From: Xiphophorus maculatus | Lineage: Eukaryota > Chordata > Actinopteri > Cyprinodontiformes > Poeciliidae | Direction of reading: 5' to 3' | Length of the DNA stretch: 64,000 bases | Assembly (NCBI RefSeq): GCF_002775205.1 | Contig: NC_036464.1 | Location: 372,001 to 436,000 of the forward strand | Part shown: one piece after another, positions 36,501 through 48,000 of the stretch | How the letters are laid out: each line of letters opens with the position of its first letter | How positions within the stretch are numbered: the stretch's first letter is position 1 | Notes under the pieces: generated by a model | What the model was told of the DNA's origin: nothing | The model's database searches: none | What the model saw: only the letters and a program-made list of their open reading frames with translations | Translations under genes and position numbers: made by a program

Positions 36501-39500
36501 ACTGCCAGACCATCATGGACACTGTGGCTCAGGAGATCAACCGTCTCTACGCCTTGTTCATGAACAGGAACCCCGACTACAGAGGGGGAATATCGGTGGC
36601 CGGACACAGCCTGGGTAAAACGAAACCCTGTTTTTTATTTTTAAACGGCAGATTCACGTTTCCGGTTTTAATGGTTACTGTCGTCTCTGCAGGATCCCTG
36701 ATTCTCTTCGATCTGCTTTCCAACCAGAAAACCGTCTCTGCTGCGCCGCTGCTGCCGGCCGCGCCCGCCGCTAACGGAGAGGTAGAGCGCAAACCCACCA
36801 GGAAACGCTGAAATGTGTGGAACTGCGTGTGGAAACGCTGCGTCTCGTTTCAGGTGTCGGCTCCTGCCGCGAAGGAGCCGAACAGAGAGGAAGAGGAGGA
36901 CGAGGAAGAGTTTGAGGATCTCGCTGCTGTGCTGCAACATCTGGGCCTCTCTGAGTACAAGAGCACCTTGGACCAGGAGAAGATCGACATCGAGTCTTTA
37001 GTAAAAATATAAAAATCTCCTTCACTTTATATGGATTTGCTGAAAGTTGAAGAAGAAAAAAAAGCTTGAATGTGTTTTTCCAGCTCATGTGTACGACGGA
37101 GGACCTGAAGGACATGGGGATCCCTCTGGGCCCGCGGAAAAAACTCACCAAGTTCGTGAAAGAACGAGTCAGCAGACAGGTGGGCTTGTTTACGTGTTCA
37201 GCAAAATACAGCAAAACTAAATGTTTCTAACACTCTGAGGAAGTTACAAAAAAAATCTCTAAAATGCTTTTCCAGCCTTTAGCAAATAGAAATAATTTAT
37301 ATGATTCTAACTAACCTAAAACACATCAAGGAAATTGTAGATATAATAAAAGGAGAACATTTCTGCCAAGAAAAAATACATTTTGAGATTAATTTCAGAA
37401 AAGATTTCTGAGTTTTAAAAGTTGAAAATTTACTAGAAAGAAAATGTGGAAATTCCTGAATTTCAAATAGAAATTTTTCGACTTGAAACTCAGAAATCTA
37501 CTGGTTTTTTTTCCAGAAAATTTCTGAGATTAATCTCAAAATTTCAGATTTTTTTTCAAGCAAATTTTCAGCTTTTCAAAATTCTAATTTCTTGTCTAGA
37601 AAATATGTAACATTTAGAGATTAATCTCGAAACTTCAGCTGTTTCTAGAATTTTTTTAACTGTGAAACTCGGAAATGTCCAAAAAATATTTCTAGAGAAT
37701 TTCAAAGATTCTCAAAATTTCAGATTAAATTTTTTTTTTCTTGCAAATTTTTGACTTTTCAAACTAGAAATTTCCCAAGTTTTTTTATTTTTTATTTCTG
37801 TGATTAATCTCAAAATTTCTGATTGTTTTCTTTTGAGGTTTTTTTTACAAGCAAATTTAAAAAATTTCAGACTTAGAATTTCCTAACTTTTTCTGTGAAA
37901 TTTTTGTGAATAATCTCAACATGTTTTGCTGGAAATTTGCTCCTTTCTTTTCTACTACACTGGACCTAATAGGTCGACCCTCTTTATGCAAGAGAAAACT
38001 CAAGTTTTTAAGAAAATATCCTTTTATCAGTTAATCGTTCGCCGATCAATGAGCTCAAAGTCATTAACTGATAGCTTGTGACCTTTAACCCTGCTGGGGG
38101 CGTGGTGGCTGTGTGTGGTCTCCAGGCCGGACGCCAACAGAGGAAAGCAGAAGCGAAGGAGGAGAGTCCGGCCATGGTAGCCACGGTAACCCAGCCTGCC
38201 GGTAGCGCCACCACCAAGCCACCAGTGGGCAGCACCGTGTCTTCAGTCCACGTCAACTACAACTACTTTGAAGTTGGAACTGGGCAGGTGGGTAAACCAC
38301 TGAAGAAGGAAGCTGATTGTTATGAACTGCAGCGGAGCGGCGCTGACGTTCTGCCTGGTTCTGCCTGGTTCTGCAGGTGTCGGTGATCTACCACAGCCTG
38401 GACTTTGAGCCGGTGAACTTCTTCGCCCTGGGTTCTCCGATCGGGATGTTCCTGACGGTGCGCGGGCTGGAGAAGATCGACGAGGCGTACCAGCTGCCCA
38501 CCTGCAAGGGATTCTTCAACATCTACCACCCGGTGCGAAGAGCCTGAACGTCTGAACGTTGGGAGTCAAACATCTACAAACTGTTTTATCTAAAGCTGAA
38601 AAACTAATCACCATGTAACCGTTTCATCTCAGTCTGTCAACTCTTGTTTTAAATACTGGTTTCCTGTTTTATCCAGTTTTCTCGCCGTTGTTTTTTATTT
38701 TTAAGCCGTTTTCAGGCAAAGTGGGGAAACTTGAAACTGTTACTGCCGGTTACTCAGCAGGCCGTTGCCAGGCAACCGAAGCTGGGGGCGGGAGACTTGA
38801 AACTGCTTCTTACCCAACAGGTTGTTGCTAGGCAACCATAGAGCGAGAGAGAGTTGATTCCACCACAGCTGAGTTAACAAGGAAAAGGTTGAGCGGAGTT
38901 CAGTGAATATTCTATATATTGATTATTGAATATTCTATCAGATATATTACCTATTGATATTGTCGTGATATTTATTGTTATTGATTTATTGCCCAGCCCT
39001 ACAGCGTCTGATTGGAAATAAGCTAACAGCGCCATCTTGTTTCAGCTGGACCCGGTGGCGTACCGAATCGAGCCGATGATCGTTCCAGATTTGGACCTGA
39101 AGCCCGTTTTAATCCCACATTACAAAGGAAGGAAGCGGCTTCATCTCGGTAAGAAACTTCTGCTGACTGATCAGCTTTCAGAGGCTGCTGGGATGTTTCA
39201 GTTTTTCATTTCAGAAAAACACTTTCTGTTGCTTAATCTCAGTTTACTGTTTGTTGAAACTGAGATTATGGCGTGAATACAGTGGAAATAAAAAAGGCAC
39301 AGACTCTTAGTTATTTTTCTGCAGTTTAACCATCTGAGTTTCAAATCTCCACCTGGATATTTTTGCTTATTTTAATTGTCTGAAGTTCTTTAAATGTCCT
39401 GTGAGTAAATATATTTTCCCTTTTCTCCATAACAACTGGAACTTTTGATAACTAGCAGTTATTTTCACAATGTACCAGAAGAGTTTCTCATCAGATTAAA

Positions 39501-42138
39501 CTGAAGTAAAACTTGGTCCCTGCTACAGCGGGGTGAAATTACCGTAATAACCCGGTACTGGTTAGAAAGCGCAACGTCTTGCGCAAATCGTCGAGGAATT
39601 AAGGTCCTACAAATTCGGCTGTGTCGTCGGCGACACGTTCGGTCTGGAAGGAGTAATATAGATTCTGATCTAATCTCGGATTAGCCAATCTTATTTGATG
39701 TATTCTGGTATGAGTTAATCTAATCTAATCTAATTTGATGTGGTCTAAACTCATCTAATTAGAAAAATGTAATCTTGAGGGAATCTAATTTAACCTAATC
39801 TCATCTAATTTGATATAATCTACACTAATTTAAGGTTAAATAGAATAATTTATTCAGTCGATTTAATCTTACCTAATCTAATTAGATCTAGTTTAAACTC
39901 ATCTAATATTAAGTAATCTAAAATCATTTTGTGTAATCTATGATAATTTTCCCAATTGTTTTAAAAACTGCAGAAAAAGAATCGGGGAATTGGTGAAATT
40001 AATTTACTAAATGGAGACTCACCCATTTAAAAATCCTCATTTTTCAATAAGACGTTTCTGTGCAGGATGAGATTTTTTAGTTCATTCCACAAGATACACA
40101 CATTTTGACATTGTAGTGGTTTGTGATGTGAAAAAAGTCTTTCTGTTGCAGTTTTGTGAAATTCACAAATTTCAATAAAACCTAAAAAACTTGATTTTAC
40201 GATAAAACGTTTTGGTTGAGGTGTTTCTGGATCAAAATTTATATATTTCTCAAAACTGCAATGGAAACACTTTTTTTTAATTGCAGTTTTGATCACATGA
40301 TTCAGTTTTCACATGAGTCATGTGATCAACAACAGGATTTACTACTGGCAGAAACCACAAAGAAGACAACAGGAAGTGGTTGGATGATGTTTTTTAATAA
40401 CTTATTGCGTAAACAAACTTATTCAGATTAGATTTTTATTGTGTTTCTGATTTAATGGAAAAAAAACGATTGTGAAATTTGGACATTAGCGTAATATTGA
40501 TAAAGTTTGTAACGGAGGCGCAGGTCATTTCAGGGCATTTTGTGTGAATCGGTTGCAGAGCTGAAGGAGAGTCTGTCTCGGATGGGCTCGGACCTGAAGC
40601 ACGGCTTCATCAGCTCGCTGCGCAGCGCCTGGCAGACGCTCAACGAGTTCGCCCGCGCCCACACCTCCTCCGCCCTGCAGGCCGAGCTCGCCATCGTGGC
40701 CAATCAGATAGAGGAGGAGGAGCAGCACGTACACGACGGTACGTCTGTCTTCTTCTTCTTCTCTTTAACTCCGGGTCCGTTCGATCGCCTCAACGCTGTC
40801 GTCGTTCGCCACAGACCATAAAGTCGCTGAGAGCGCGGAGCTGCAGAGGGAAGACGAGCCGCAGGTGAAGATCGGGATGCTGAACGGAGGGAATCGGATC
40901 GACTTCGTTCTGCAGGAGAAACCCATCGAGAGCTTCAACGAGTATCTGTTCGCCCTGCAGAGCCACCTCTGCTACTGGTACGTCAGTTTACCGAGCCGAG
41001 CCGTTCGGGTTTTCACACTACGGTTCATGTAAAAGAAAACAATGAAGGGTTAGAGTTTTAGCTTTTAATCGGTAACGATGTAACTGGATATTTAAGACAA
41101 AAAAGGGAAAATTATTGAGCAAGAATAAAGTTATAATATTACCAGAAAAATTAATTAAAATTATGAGGAAAAGTTGATTTAACAAGTTAAAAGTAAAACT
41201 TAATAACAGGCTAAATTTTTAAAATTGTCATAAATTTACAATTTTATTCTGGTGATATTGTGACTTAATTTTCATATTATTACGACTTTTTTCTGGTAGT
41301 TTTATGAGTTTATTCTCTGGCCTAAATATCCTAAAATAGCCATCTGTCATGCTTCTAGGAGAAAAAACACAAAAACTGTGTAATTTACTATTTATCACAT
41401 TTTTGTGTCTATATAATAATTGATTTGTCCTGAAATGTTAATTATAAAAAAGAACTGCAGGAAAAATAAAAACTAAAGTGTGGAAATTAAAATATGAAAT
41501 TAAAAAATAGTTAAGAACAGAAGATTAAACTCATTATTACCAAATGTTTTACAAATACATGGTAAAAAGATGCTTCCACTTGCTAACTTTATTTTTTTTC
41601 TGCATATTATAAACTGTTTGCCTTTAAATTGGTGATTCTGATGCAAAAACTAGTAATTCTTACTTATTTAGTATAAATACTTTTTTGTGAAATCTTGTTA
41701 TTCTCAGATAATCTCACCAAAGTGAGAAAACAGAGTTTTTTATTCAAGATTATTCATCTAAATTTTATTTATGTAAAATCAGGGGAGCATCGATCTTATA
41801 AAAAAAAACCTTCCAATACTTTTTTTTTAGTTGCTTAATATAGTGATAAAGTTGCTCAGTTGTCATCAGTTTCTCATGAATCAGCTGATCCCCTAAAATG
41901 TAACATTTTATCTCCATACCGCTGATAGAAAATAAACATTTACCAATAATTCTTTTGTGGTGGTTTTATTGGAAAGTTTTGATCTTTTGTTTCTTGGAGG
42001 AAACTAAAAACCGTAAAATGTTTTTTCACCTGCCGTGTTTCCGTTTCGTCCTGCAGGCAGTCTGAAGACACGGCGCTGCTTCTCCTGAAGGAAATCTACA
42101 AAACCGTTGGGATCCATCCGGAGCCGCTCGCTCATTAA
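30527..42138 (+). CDS. sec23ip: sec23ip (p125), COPII-associated DDHD protein, 18 coding exons
   Basis: Complete gene for SEC23-interacting protein, which binds SEC23/SEC31 and phosphoinositides at ER exit sites and organises COPII budding. Coding exons: 30527-30659, 31963-32474, 33468-33678, 33747-33940, 35072-35161, 35233-35353, 35428-35517, 35589-35730, 36406-36614, 36693-36781, 36854-37000, 37084-37179, 38126-38287, 38377-38532, 39046-39148, 40559-40738, 40815-40977, 42057-42138. They total 2880 nt, 959 residues plus TAA (human 1000), with all phases consistent. Order: start MADRKNNN; conserved [18 protein letters not shown]; Pro/Ser/Thr-rich SEC23-binding region (about 60-215); WWE-like region (about 217-350, with [11 protein letters not shown] and [15 protein letters not shown]); lipase-type GHSLGS near 565; acidic linker and SAM domain (about 610-670); DDHD region from about 733 to the end. 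The ATG is the first in frame and matches the family N-terminus. Confidence 0.97.
31270..31720. repeat. ATTAATCGATTA-type repeat in sec23ip intron 1
   Basis: Copy with GAGTCCATACACTCCAGCTA and ACTAAATTAGTTGACTGATT; same family as 27655. Confidence 0.6.
32560..32950. repeat. ATTAATCGATTA-type repeat in sec23ip intron 2
   Basis: Copy with GAGTCTGTAAACTCCAGTTA and GATTATTGCAATAATCAATC. Confidence 0.6.
34540..34960. repeat. interspersed repeat, family of the L1 target
   Basis: CATGATCAAGAACAGGATGT ... GAGGAAGTAGTTG ... TTTATTTAATGGTAACTCTGC; matches 40040-40500 and 45780-45986 plus 51466-51570. Confidence 0.6.
35830..36190. repeat. ATTAATCGATTA-type repeat, inverted copy
   Basis: Reverse-oriented copy: TAATCGTCAACTAATTTAGT. 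Lies in a sec23ip intron. Confidence 0.6.
36406..36614 (+). CDS. sec23ip: sec23ip exon with lipase-like GxSxG motif
   Basis: Encodes [20 protein letters not shown] and ends ISVAGHSLG, completed to GHSLGS by the next exon. This is the nucleophile-elbow motif of the PA-PLA1 family to which SEC23IP belongs. The family literature reports that SEC23IP itself has little or no phospholipase activity, so a retained motif does not prove catalysis. Confidence 0.93.
36854..37179 (+). CDS. sec23ip: sec23ip SAM-domain exons (two exons, short intron)
   Basis: Exons 36854-37000 and 37084-37179, separated by an 83-bp intron, encode an acidic run ([12 protein letters not shown]) and then a SAM domain: [20 protein letters not shown] and [20 protein letters not shown]. 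In p125 the SAM domain drives self-assembly and, with DDHD, lipid binding. The first exon could read through its donor for three codons (VKI) to a stop, which I regard as chance. Confidence 0.92.
37370..37930. repeat. degenerate AATTTCTGAGATTAATCTCA repeats in sec23ip intron
   Basis: Imperfect units with TTTTCTAGAAAAT, GAGATTAATCTC and CAAATTTTCAGC; same family as in mcmbp introns. Confidence 0.55.
38740..38850. repeat. repeat with two X-box palindromes
   Basis: GTTGCCAGGCAAC at 38764-38776 and GTTGCTAGGCAAC at 38824-38836 in related half-units (GGAGACTTGAAACTG) of a sec23ip intron. Confidence 0.6.
39690..39920. repeat. degenerate TCTAATCTAATTTGAT repeat
   Basis: Imperfect TAATC-based tandem repeats in a sec23ip intron. 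Confidence 0.75.
40040..40500. repeat. interspersed repeat, family of the L1 target
   Basis: CATGTGATCAACAACAGG-like and GTGTTTCTGATTTAATGG at about 40440; third relative of the sequence into which the L1 inserted. Confidence 0.6.
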
Positions 42139-42385
42139 TACTCTGATTACTCGGTTCTGTTTTTCTATTTTTATTGAAGTAGCTTATTGTATACAGATGA
42201 ATAATATGTTGGTATTATGCCATTTGTCTTAAATTAAGAAACAAACGAATGAGTTGGTAGAAGCAGAGACACTTGACAGGGTTGATATTACATTTTTATA
42301 GCAAATATACAACAAGTGGCCAAGGCGGAACAGGAACAGCCAATATATGCAGTCGGATGTAAGTTATTCATGGACAAATCGTCAC

Positions 42386-42391
42386 AATAAA
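42386..42391 (+). terminator. candidate sec23ip poly(A) signal AATAAA
   Basis: AATAAA about 250 nt after the sec23ip stop, in otherwise unremarkable AT-rich sequence. It is the first clear hexamer downstream of the gene. Not verified by transcripts. Confidence 0.4.
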
Positions 42392-44522
42392 TCCATTTCT
42401 TGCTCATTTGTTTTTATTATTCAGCTTTTAACCATGGTGTGCCGCCAAGAGGAAGACGTAAAGAGGAAGTTTAGTTTCTCCTGTCAAGCCAGGAAACTTT
42501 GAGACGGCCTAAAAAAGCTGCAGAATAAGCAAATATTTAAATAATGACAGAAAGCAACGCAGGAGCAACCTGGTATATTTAAGACAATCAAAGCACCTGT
42601 TTATGTAACGTCCTCTCAGCTTAAAACAAGCAAAACAGTTAATATATTCCTCTAGAACCTGCAGGTTCAATGTAAAGTCTGAAATGTTTGGAACGTATTT
42701 ACATGTAAGAACGACTGGAACAGATTCAGAGGAAAAACAGCAGCGTGAGCCGCCTGCCGTAGTTTATCCTCTGATTGGTCCAACGCATTTAAACACAATC
42801 CTACAATAAAAAACACAAAATGTTCCCTTTTTATCCACACAGCCAGTCTGAACAAAAACTGACATTTTCCTAGTAATACTCTGTAAATAAATCAAGAGGT
42901 TCTCTATCAGAGGCCGAAGCTATGAAGAAATATTTCTATCCACATTTTAGTGCAAATCTGACGTTGTGGATTAAAAATAATCTGCCATAAGTACAAATTT
43001 AGGCACCGAATTATTTTTATTTGATCAGTTTAGTCCCTCAATTAACTGGTAAAATATTCCTTAAAGATCCCAAAACAGATGGTGAACAAATCGATGACGA
43101 GTTCAGGTAACCAACACCGAGTCTTTTGAAATCTTAAGGCCAGACTAAGAAAAAAATGTAATTAGAAAATAGTCATAATATTGTGAGAAAAAAAGTCGGA
43201 ATAATTCGAGAGCCATATTACCAGAAAAAAAGTTAGTGTTAAAAGAACAAAGTCGGAATAACGCGAGAAAAAAAAAAGTTGTACGAGAATGAAGTCAAAA
43301 TAATAAGAAAAAAGTCGCATTTTAAGAGTCATTAACTGAAAAATGTCATACGAGAATTAAAAAATAGTTCATGAGTTCAGTGTCATGAGAAAAGTCGTAA
43401 TTATACGAAAAAAGTTACGTTATGAGACAGAAAGTTGTATGCAAATTAAATAAGTGTTACAAGAATAAAGTTGCAATTGTACAAAAATAGTCACAAGAAG
43501 AATAGTCGGAATAATACGAGAAAGTCATACTGTGAGAAAAAGTTGTACAAGAATAAAATCATCAGAGAATAAAGCATATAATATCAGAAAGGTCACATGA
43601 GGAAAAGTTGTACGTTAAGTCAATGTTGTGAGAATAGTCATAAGAATAAACTTGCAATATTAGTAGGATAAAGAAGTAAATTTGATGAGAATTCCTCCCT
43701 GAAAAATCAATTAAATTGAGAAATGTTGAGCATCTTGTGAAGTTATACTTTGGGTTTAAAGATAAATAATCTTTTAACACTTTAGCATCAAAGAATGATC
43801 ACCAGGACGTGTCAGATCCTGACATCAAGGCTTTGATCTCATTGAAAACATTTTTCTAGTCATTTCCCACCTTTATTCTGCCAACATTATAACTTTAGTC
43901 TCATAAGTAAAAATAATAATCTTAGTCTGGAACTAAAATGCCTTCATACTCAGAAGTTCAGCTTTCTACGGGAAACCAGTAGTGCCAAGAATCGAGCCGT
44001 AAATCTTCCTTCGTAGTTTGGGCCTCTGAAAATCAAACGGTCAGAATATACTTTAATCTCCGCTGAGAGAAAGTGCAACTTCCTGTTGTTCTCATACTCA
44101 ATAAATTAGAAATGTGATTTCTTTCCCCCCAACTGGTTTTCCGTTTATTTTCTCCAAACGTCGCTGGGTGCCGCCTGCCTACGCTGCTTCTCCGTGTCTG
44201 AGAAGCAGCTGAAATGTTTCACATTCAGAAGCAGCAAGAAGACGACGAAAAAACCCCGACCTTCAAGGTCACGCTTACCGATTTTCAAAAATTTTGCAGA
44301 AACAAAACAAGGTCCTTTGTACAATGCCAAGTCTTCCTGTCAGAGTTAAATACTGCTGATTTGATCGTAAGGCTTTGTTTCACATTTTTCTACATTCATC
44401 TGTCTACAGCTGTGCAGAGAAAAGCAGAAGGATCGATTAATCACTATTAATTAACTGGTACACTGTACACCGCCACATCTTCCATTAATCAGGTTTAAAT
44501 ATTTTTTCGTTGCGGCGCCCCT
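42392..44522. other. convergent intergenic region sec23ip / csgalnact2
   Basis: No coding exon seen. Includes AT-rich unique sequence, the degenerate AATAAAGTC-type repeat block at 43140-43660, and sequence that may belong to the csgalnact2 3' UTR (possible minus-strand AATAAA at 44144-44149 and 43871-43876). Confidence 0.5.
43140..43660 (+). repeat. degenerate AATAAAGTC repeat block
   Basis: Units such as GAGAAAAAAGTCGGAATAAT between sec23ip and csgalnact2; a shorter block is at 41085-41310. Confidence 0.6.
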
Positions 44523-44992
44523 TTAAAGCTACAGTATGTAACTTTAAGATATATTTTTTCACATTTTTGTTGAAATTGTCTTCATGTTGTGACAGTTTGA
44601 TAAGAGACAAGTGATCTGAAGAAAAAATGCTTCTCCGCCTTCTCCCTGACACAGTCAGAGCCAGGAGGCGGGTCTTAGCGCTGTCAATCACCTACCCCTC
44701 TTTCTTCTGTCATGAATGCTAGGCTGGTTAGCATGGCCAACAGTGACGGAGGATTAGCCGTTTTACTGCAATAGCAAGTTTTTTCTTCATCATTCGCACA
44801 TTTATCAGTGCGTACACTGCGATGATTGACAGTGCTAAGCCCCTCCTACTGGCTCTGATTGGTTGTTTTTGATGCATTTCTTCAGAAAGTAATAGTAGCT
44901 CAGGTGGAGGAGATTGATCTTTTCACAGATTATCTTTCTCATATCAAACATGTAAAACCTATTTTTAATAAAATTGCGTACTGCAGCTTTAA
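44523..44992. mobile_element. MITE with TTAA at both ends
   Basis: Ends TTAAAGCTACAGTATGTAACT and (reverse complement) TTAAAGCTGCAGTACGCAAT; TTAA borders both sides, as for TTAA-targeting transposons. Subterminal inverted copies of GAGCCAGGAGGCGGGTCTTAG. It begins about 40 bp after the csgalnact2 stop, so it probably forms part of the 3' UTR. Confidence 0.75.
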
Positions 44993-45031
44993 GTCTCGTT
45001 TGGGAATGTCGGCGGCGGCTCTTCCTCTTCC

Positions 45032-48000
45032 TCAGGCCTCCGTCTTGCTCTGCGTTTTGAAGGCCTGCTTCCGGAGGTGGGCCTCGATCTCGTCCCGGAA
45101 GACCAGCATGCCCAGGTGGGGGTGCGACGCCTCGTTCATGGCTTTGGACTGGATGCACATGCGGTACTGCTCCGGCGTCAGCTCGTCCGCGCACTGCTTC
45201 TCGTGCCACAGGTGGAAGAGGTTGGACACCGGCGACCGGATCACGATCAGTTCGCTCCGCAGGTACTTCCTGTACAGGTGGACGTCCTCCACGCCCCAGC
45301 CCTTCACTTCCAGATCAAATCCGCCTGCAGGAATAAAACATCAATCGATAAATTTCTTTCAATCTCGGATGGTTTTTGACATTGAACACAGGAAACGATT
45401 AATCACAATTAATCAATCATTCAAGTAATAGAAAACTATACTAAATTTACAACTAAATAACTCATAAAACTGAACCTATATACACACATTTATATACGTC
45501 TACGTTATAATAATACAAAATTATTTCAGTACTTATTTGATAATTATTTGCTCTGCTACTATATCTATGCGTGATCCTGATATTTGATTGGTTAACCTGC
45601 ACAGCATCTTAACTGCAGACCAATACACGACTATAAGATTATTTTATGGTGCAACATAAAGGAATACAATTTTTTAAATGATTTAAGAGCAAAATGATTA
45701 ATCTGATTAATCGATTATTCGTCAACTGGATTGATTAATCGTTAACTGGAGACTCTCGAAAAGGCCAATTGCTGAAAGAACAACACACTCAAAGCTGTAA
45801 TTAAGCCAAAAATTTATGAAAAATCAGTTTTTGGCATCAAACGAGTCACATGATCAACAACCTGATGTTTCTACTGGCGCAAACCACAAAGAAGACGAAA
45901 GGAAGTAGTTGTAGAATTTGTATTTTTTATGATTTATTGTGTAAATAAACTCATTCATGTGCAGTTTTAATTGTGTTTCTTATTTATTTTTTTTTTTTTT
46001 TTTTTTTTTAACTTTATTTTTATTGGAATTTTTAGAATATTTTCAAAAAAAATAAAAAAATCAAACACTACAAAAAGACAAACAAAAATAAAGCAGAACA
46101 AACAAAACAAATATAACATAGTGGGGGGGAGACTCTTATTACAGTATCACAAGATTCAAGGGTACCGTTCGTATCCAAAATTAGTCCTGTAACGTTGATG
46201 TGATGTTTATCCATTTTTCCCATTTGTCCTGGCATTGCTCTTCTTGTGTCCTCAGTCTATGTGTTAGAATCTCCATCTCATATAATGAGTTCACAGTCTG
46301 TATCCATTCCTTTCTGGTGGGAGGGTCAGATTGGCACCACTTCCTAGTTATTACCTTTTTGGCAGCCACCAACAGAATTTTAAATAAGTAACAGTCATTA
46401 TTAAGAACAACATTCTCCAAAAGGCCAAGATATAAAACCAGCCCAGTCTTAGGTATTGTGTAGCCTAATATTTTTACAATCTCTTTGTGTATTTCGTTCC
46501 AGAACTGTGTAATTCTAGGACAAAGCCAAAAAACATGCGCATGGTTAACATCAAATTCTCCACAATTTCTCCAACACGGTTGGACAATAGATTTGAATTT
46601 GCTGGTAATTTTGGGTGTTATAAAAAATCTGATTATATTCTTCCAACAATGTTCTCTCCAAATTCTGGAAGAGGATGTCGTAGTTTGGGTCTTCCAGATA
46701 CTAAGCCAGTCGTTTTCCGTTAGCAGGATATCTAATTCCCTTTCCCATTTTGTTTTAATATCCAGAGTATTTGTGCCTCTATTTTCCAATAGATGTTTAT
46801 AAATTAAAGACACAGTTCTGAGTTTTTTACCCTTATAGGTCTCGACCAGCATTTTGACAATCCCATTTTCATTTTGGTCTACTCTGTGTTTTATCTCTTT
46901 GTTATAAAAATCCCTTAATTGTAAATATCTAAAATGATCTTGAGTACTCAGAGCAAATTCTTGTTGTAGTTCCTGGAAACTTTTGAAATGCCCATCTTTA
47001 AGGACTACACATAGAGCTGTTAAACCTCTTTCTAGCCATTGTTTAAATCTTAGGTCTTGAGTAAAATATTTATTATAGGCTGGCCATTGGATCAAACATA
47101 ATTGTTCCTCTAGTTTGTATTTTCGAATTATATATAACCATTTACCCAGTGAGAAACTAGTAATAGCATTAACTTTCTCAAGTGTATTCTTGGTGGTCTC
47201 TATATCTCCAATGATACTCCGCAATTCTCTTCCATGGACTTTTTGTTCAATATTTTTCCATTTCGCTTCATAATTTATGTCACTTATATTTATTATGGGA
47301 GTTATTTGAGCAGCATGGTAATATTCTCTAAAGTCTGGTAATGCCATACCTCCCTTCTCTTTTGGTAATTGTAAAGTTTCAAATCTTATTCTGGGTTTTT
47401 TGGCGTTCCATATGAATCCAGATATAATCCGGTTCCATGTTTTAAACTGTCTGTCTGGGATTTCTATAGGTAGTGCCAGGAAAAGATATAGCAACCTTGG
47501 TAATACGTTCGTTTTTATGGTTTCAATTCTAGAGCTGAAATCTAGTGTTAAGACGTCCCACCTTCTGATGTCCCTCTTAATTTCTTGGTCCACTTTAATA
47601 AAATTTGCTTTATATAGGTCATCCATATTTTTTGTTAGCTGTATTCCTAGATATGTCATTATAGTAGCATTCCAATTTAATTTATATTGTCTACGAATCG
47701 TTTCTGATGGTGTGTAGCCGAATGTTAAAACCTGTGTCTTTTTCAAATTTAATTTATATCCTGAGTAGAAGCCAAATATCTCCAACTGTTTGATTAGACA
47801 GGGCAGGGAATTTTCAGGGTTTGATAGATAACAAATTACGTCATCCGCGAACAAACCTATTGTGTGAAATTCATTATGTATATCAATGCCTTTGAGATCA
47901 TTATGTTGTCTTAGGTGTTGTGCCAGTGGTTCAATATAAATTGCAAACAGTGTTGGTGATAAACAGCACCCCTGACGTGTAGAACGTTCCAGTTTTATAT

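Noticed and set aside
36815-37012. sec23ip ending at KI after SLVKI (read-through of the donor)
   Set aside because: A good donor GTAAAA and the following SAM exon in phase show this is intron sequence.
44859-45428. 189-codon plus-strand open frame over the last csgalnact2 exon
   Set aside because: Antisense of a confirmed exon, running into MITE and intron.
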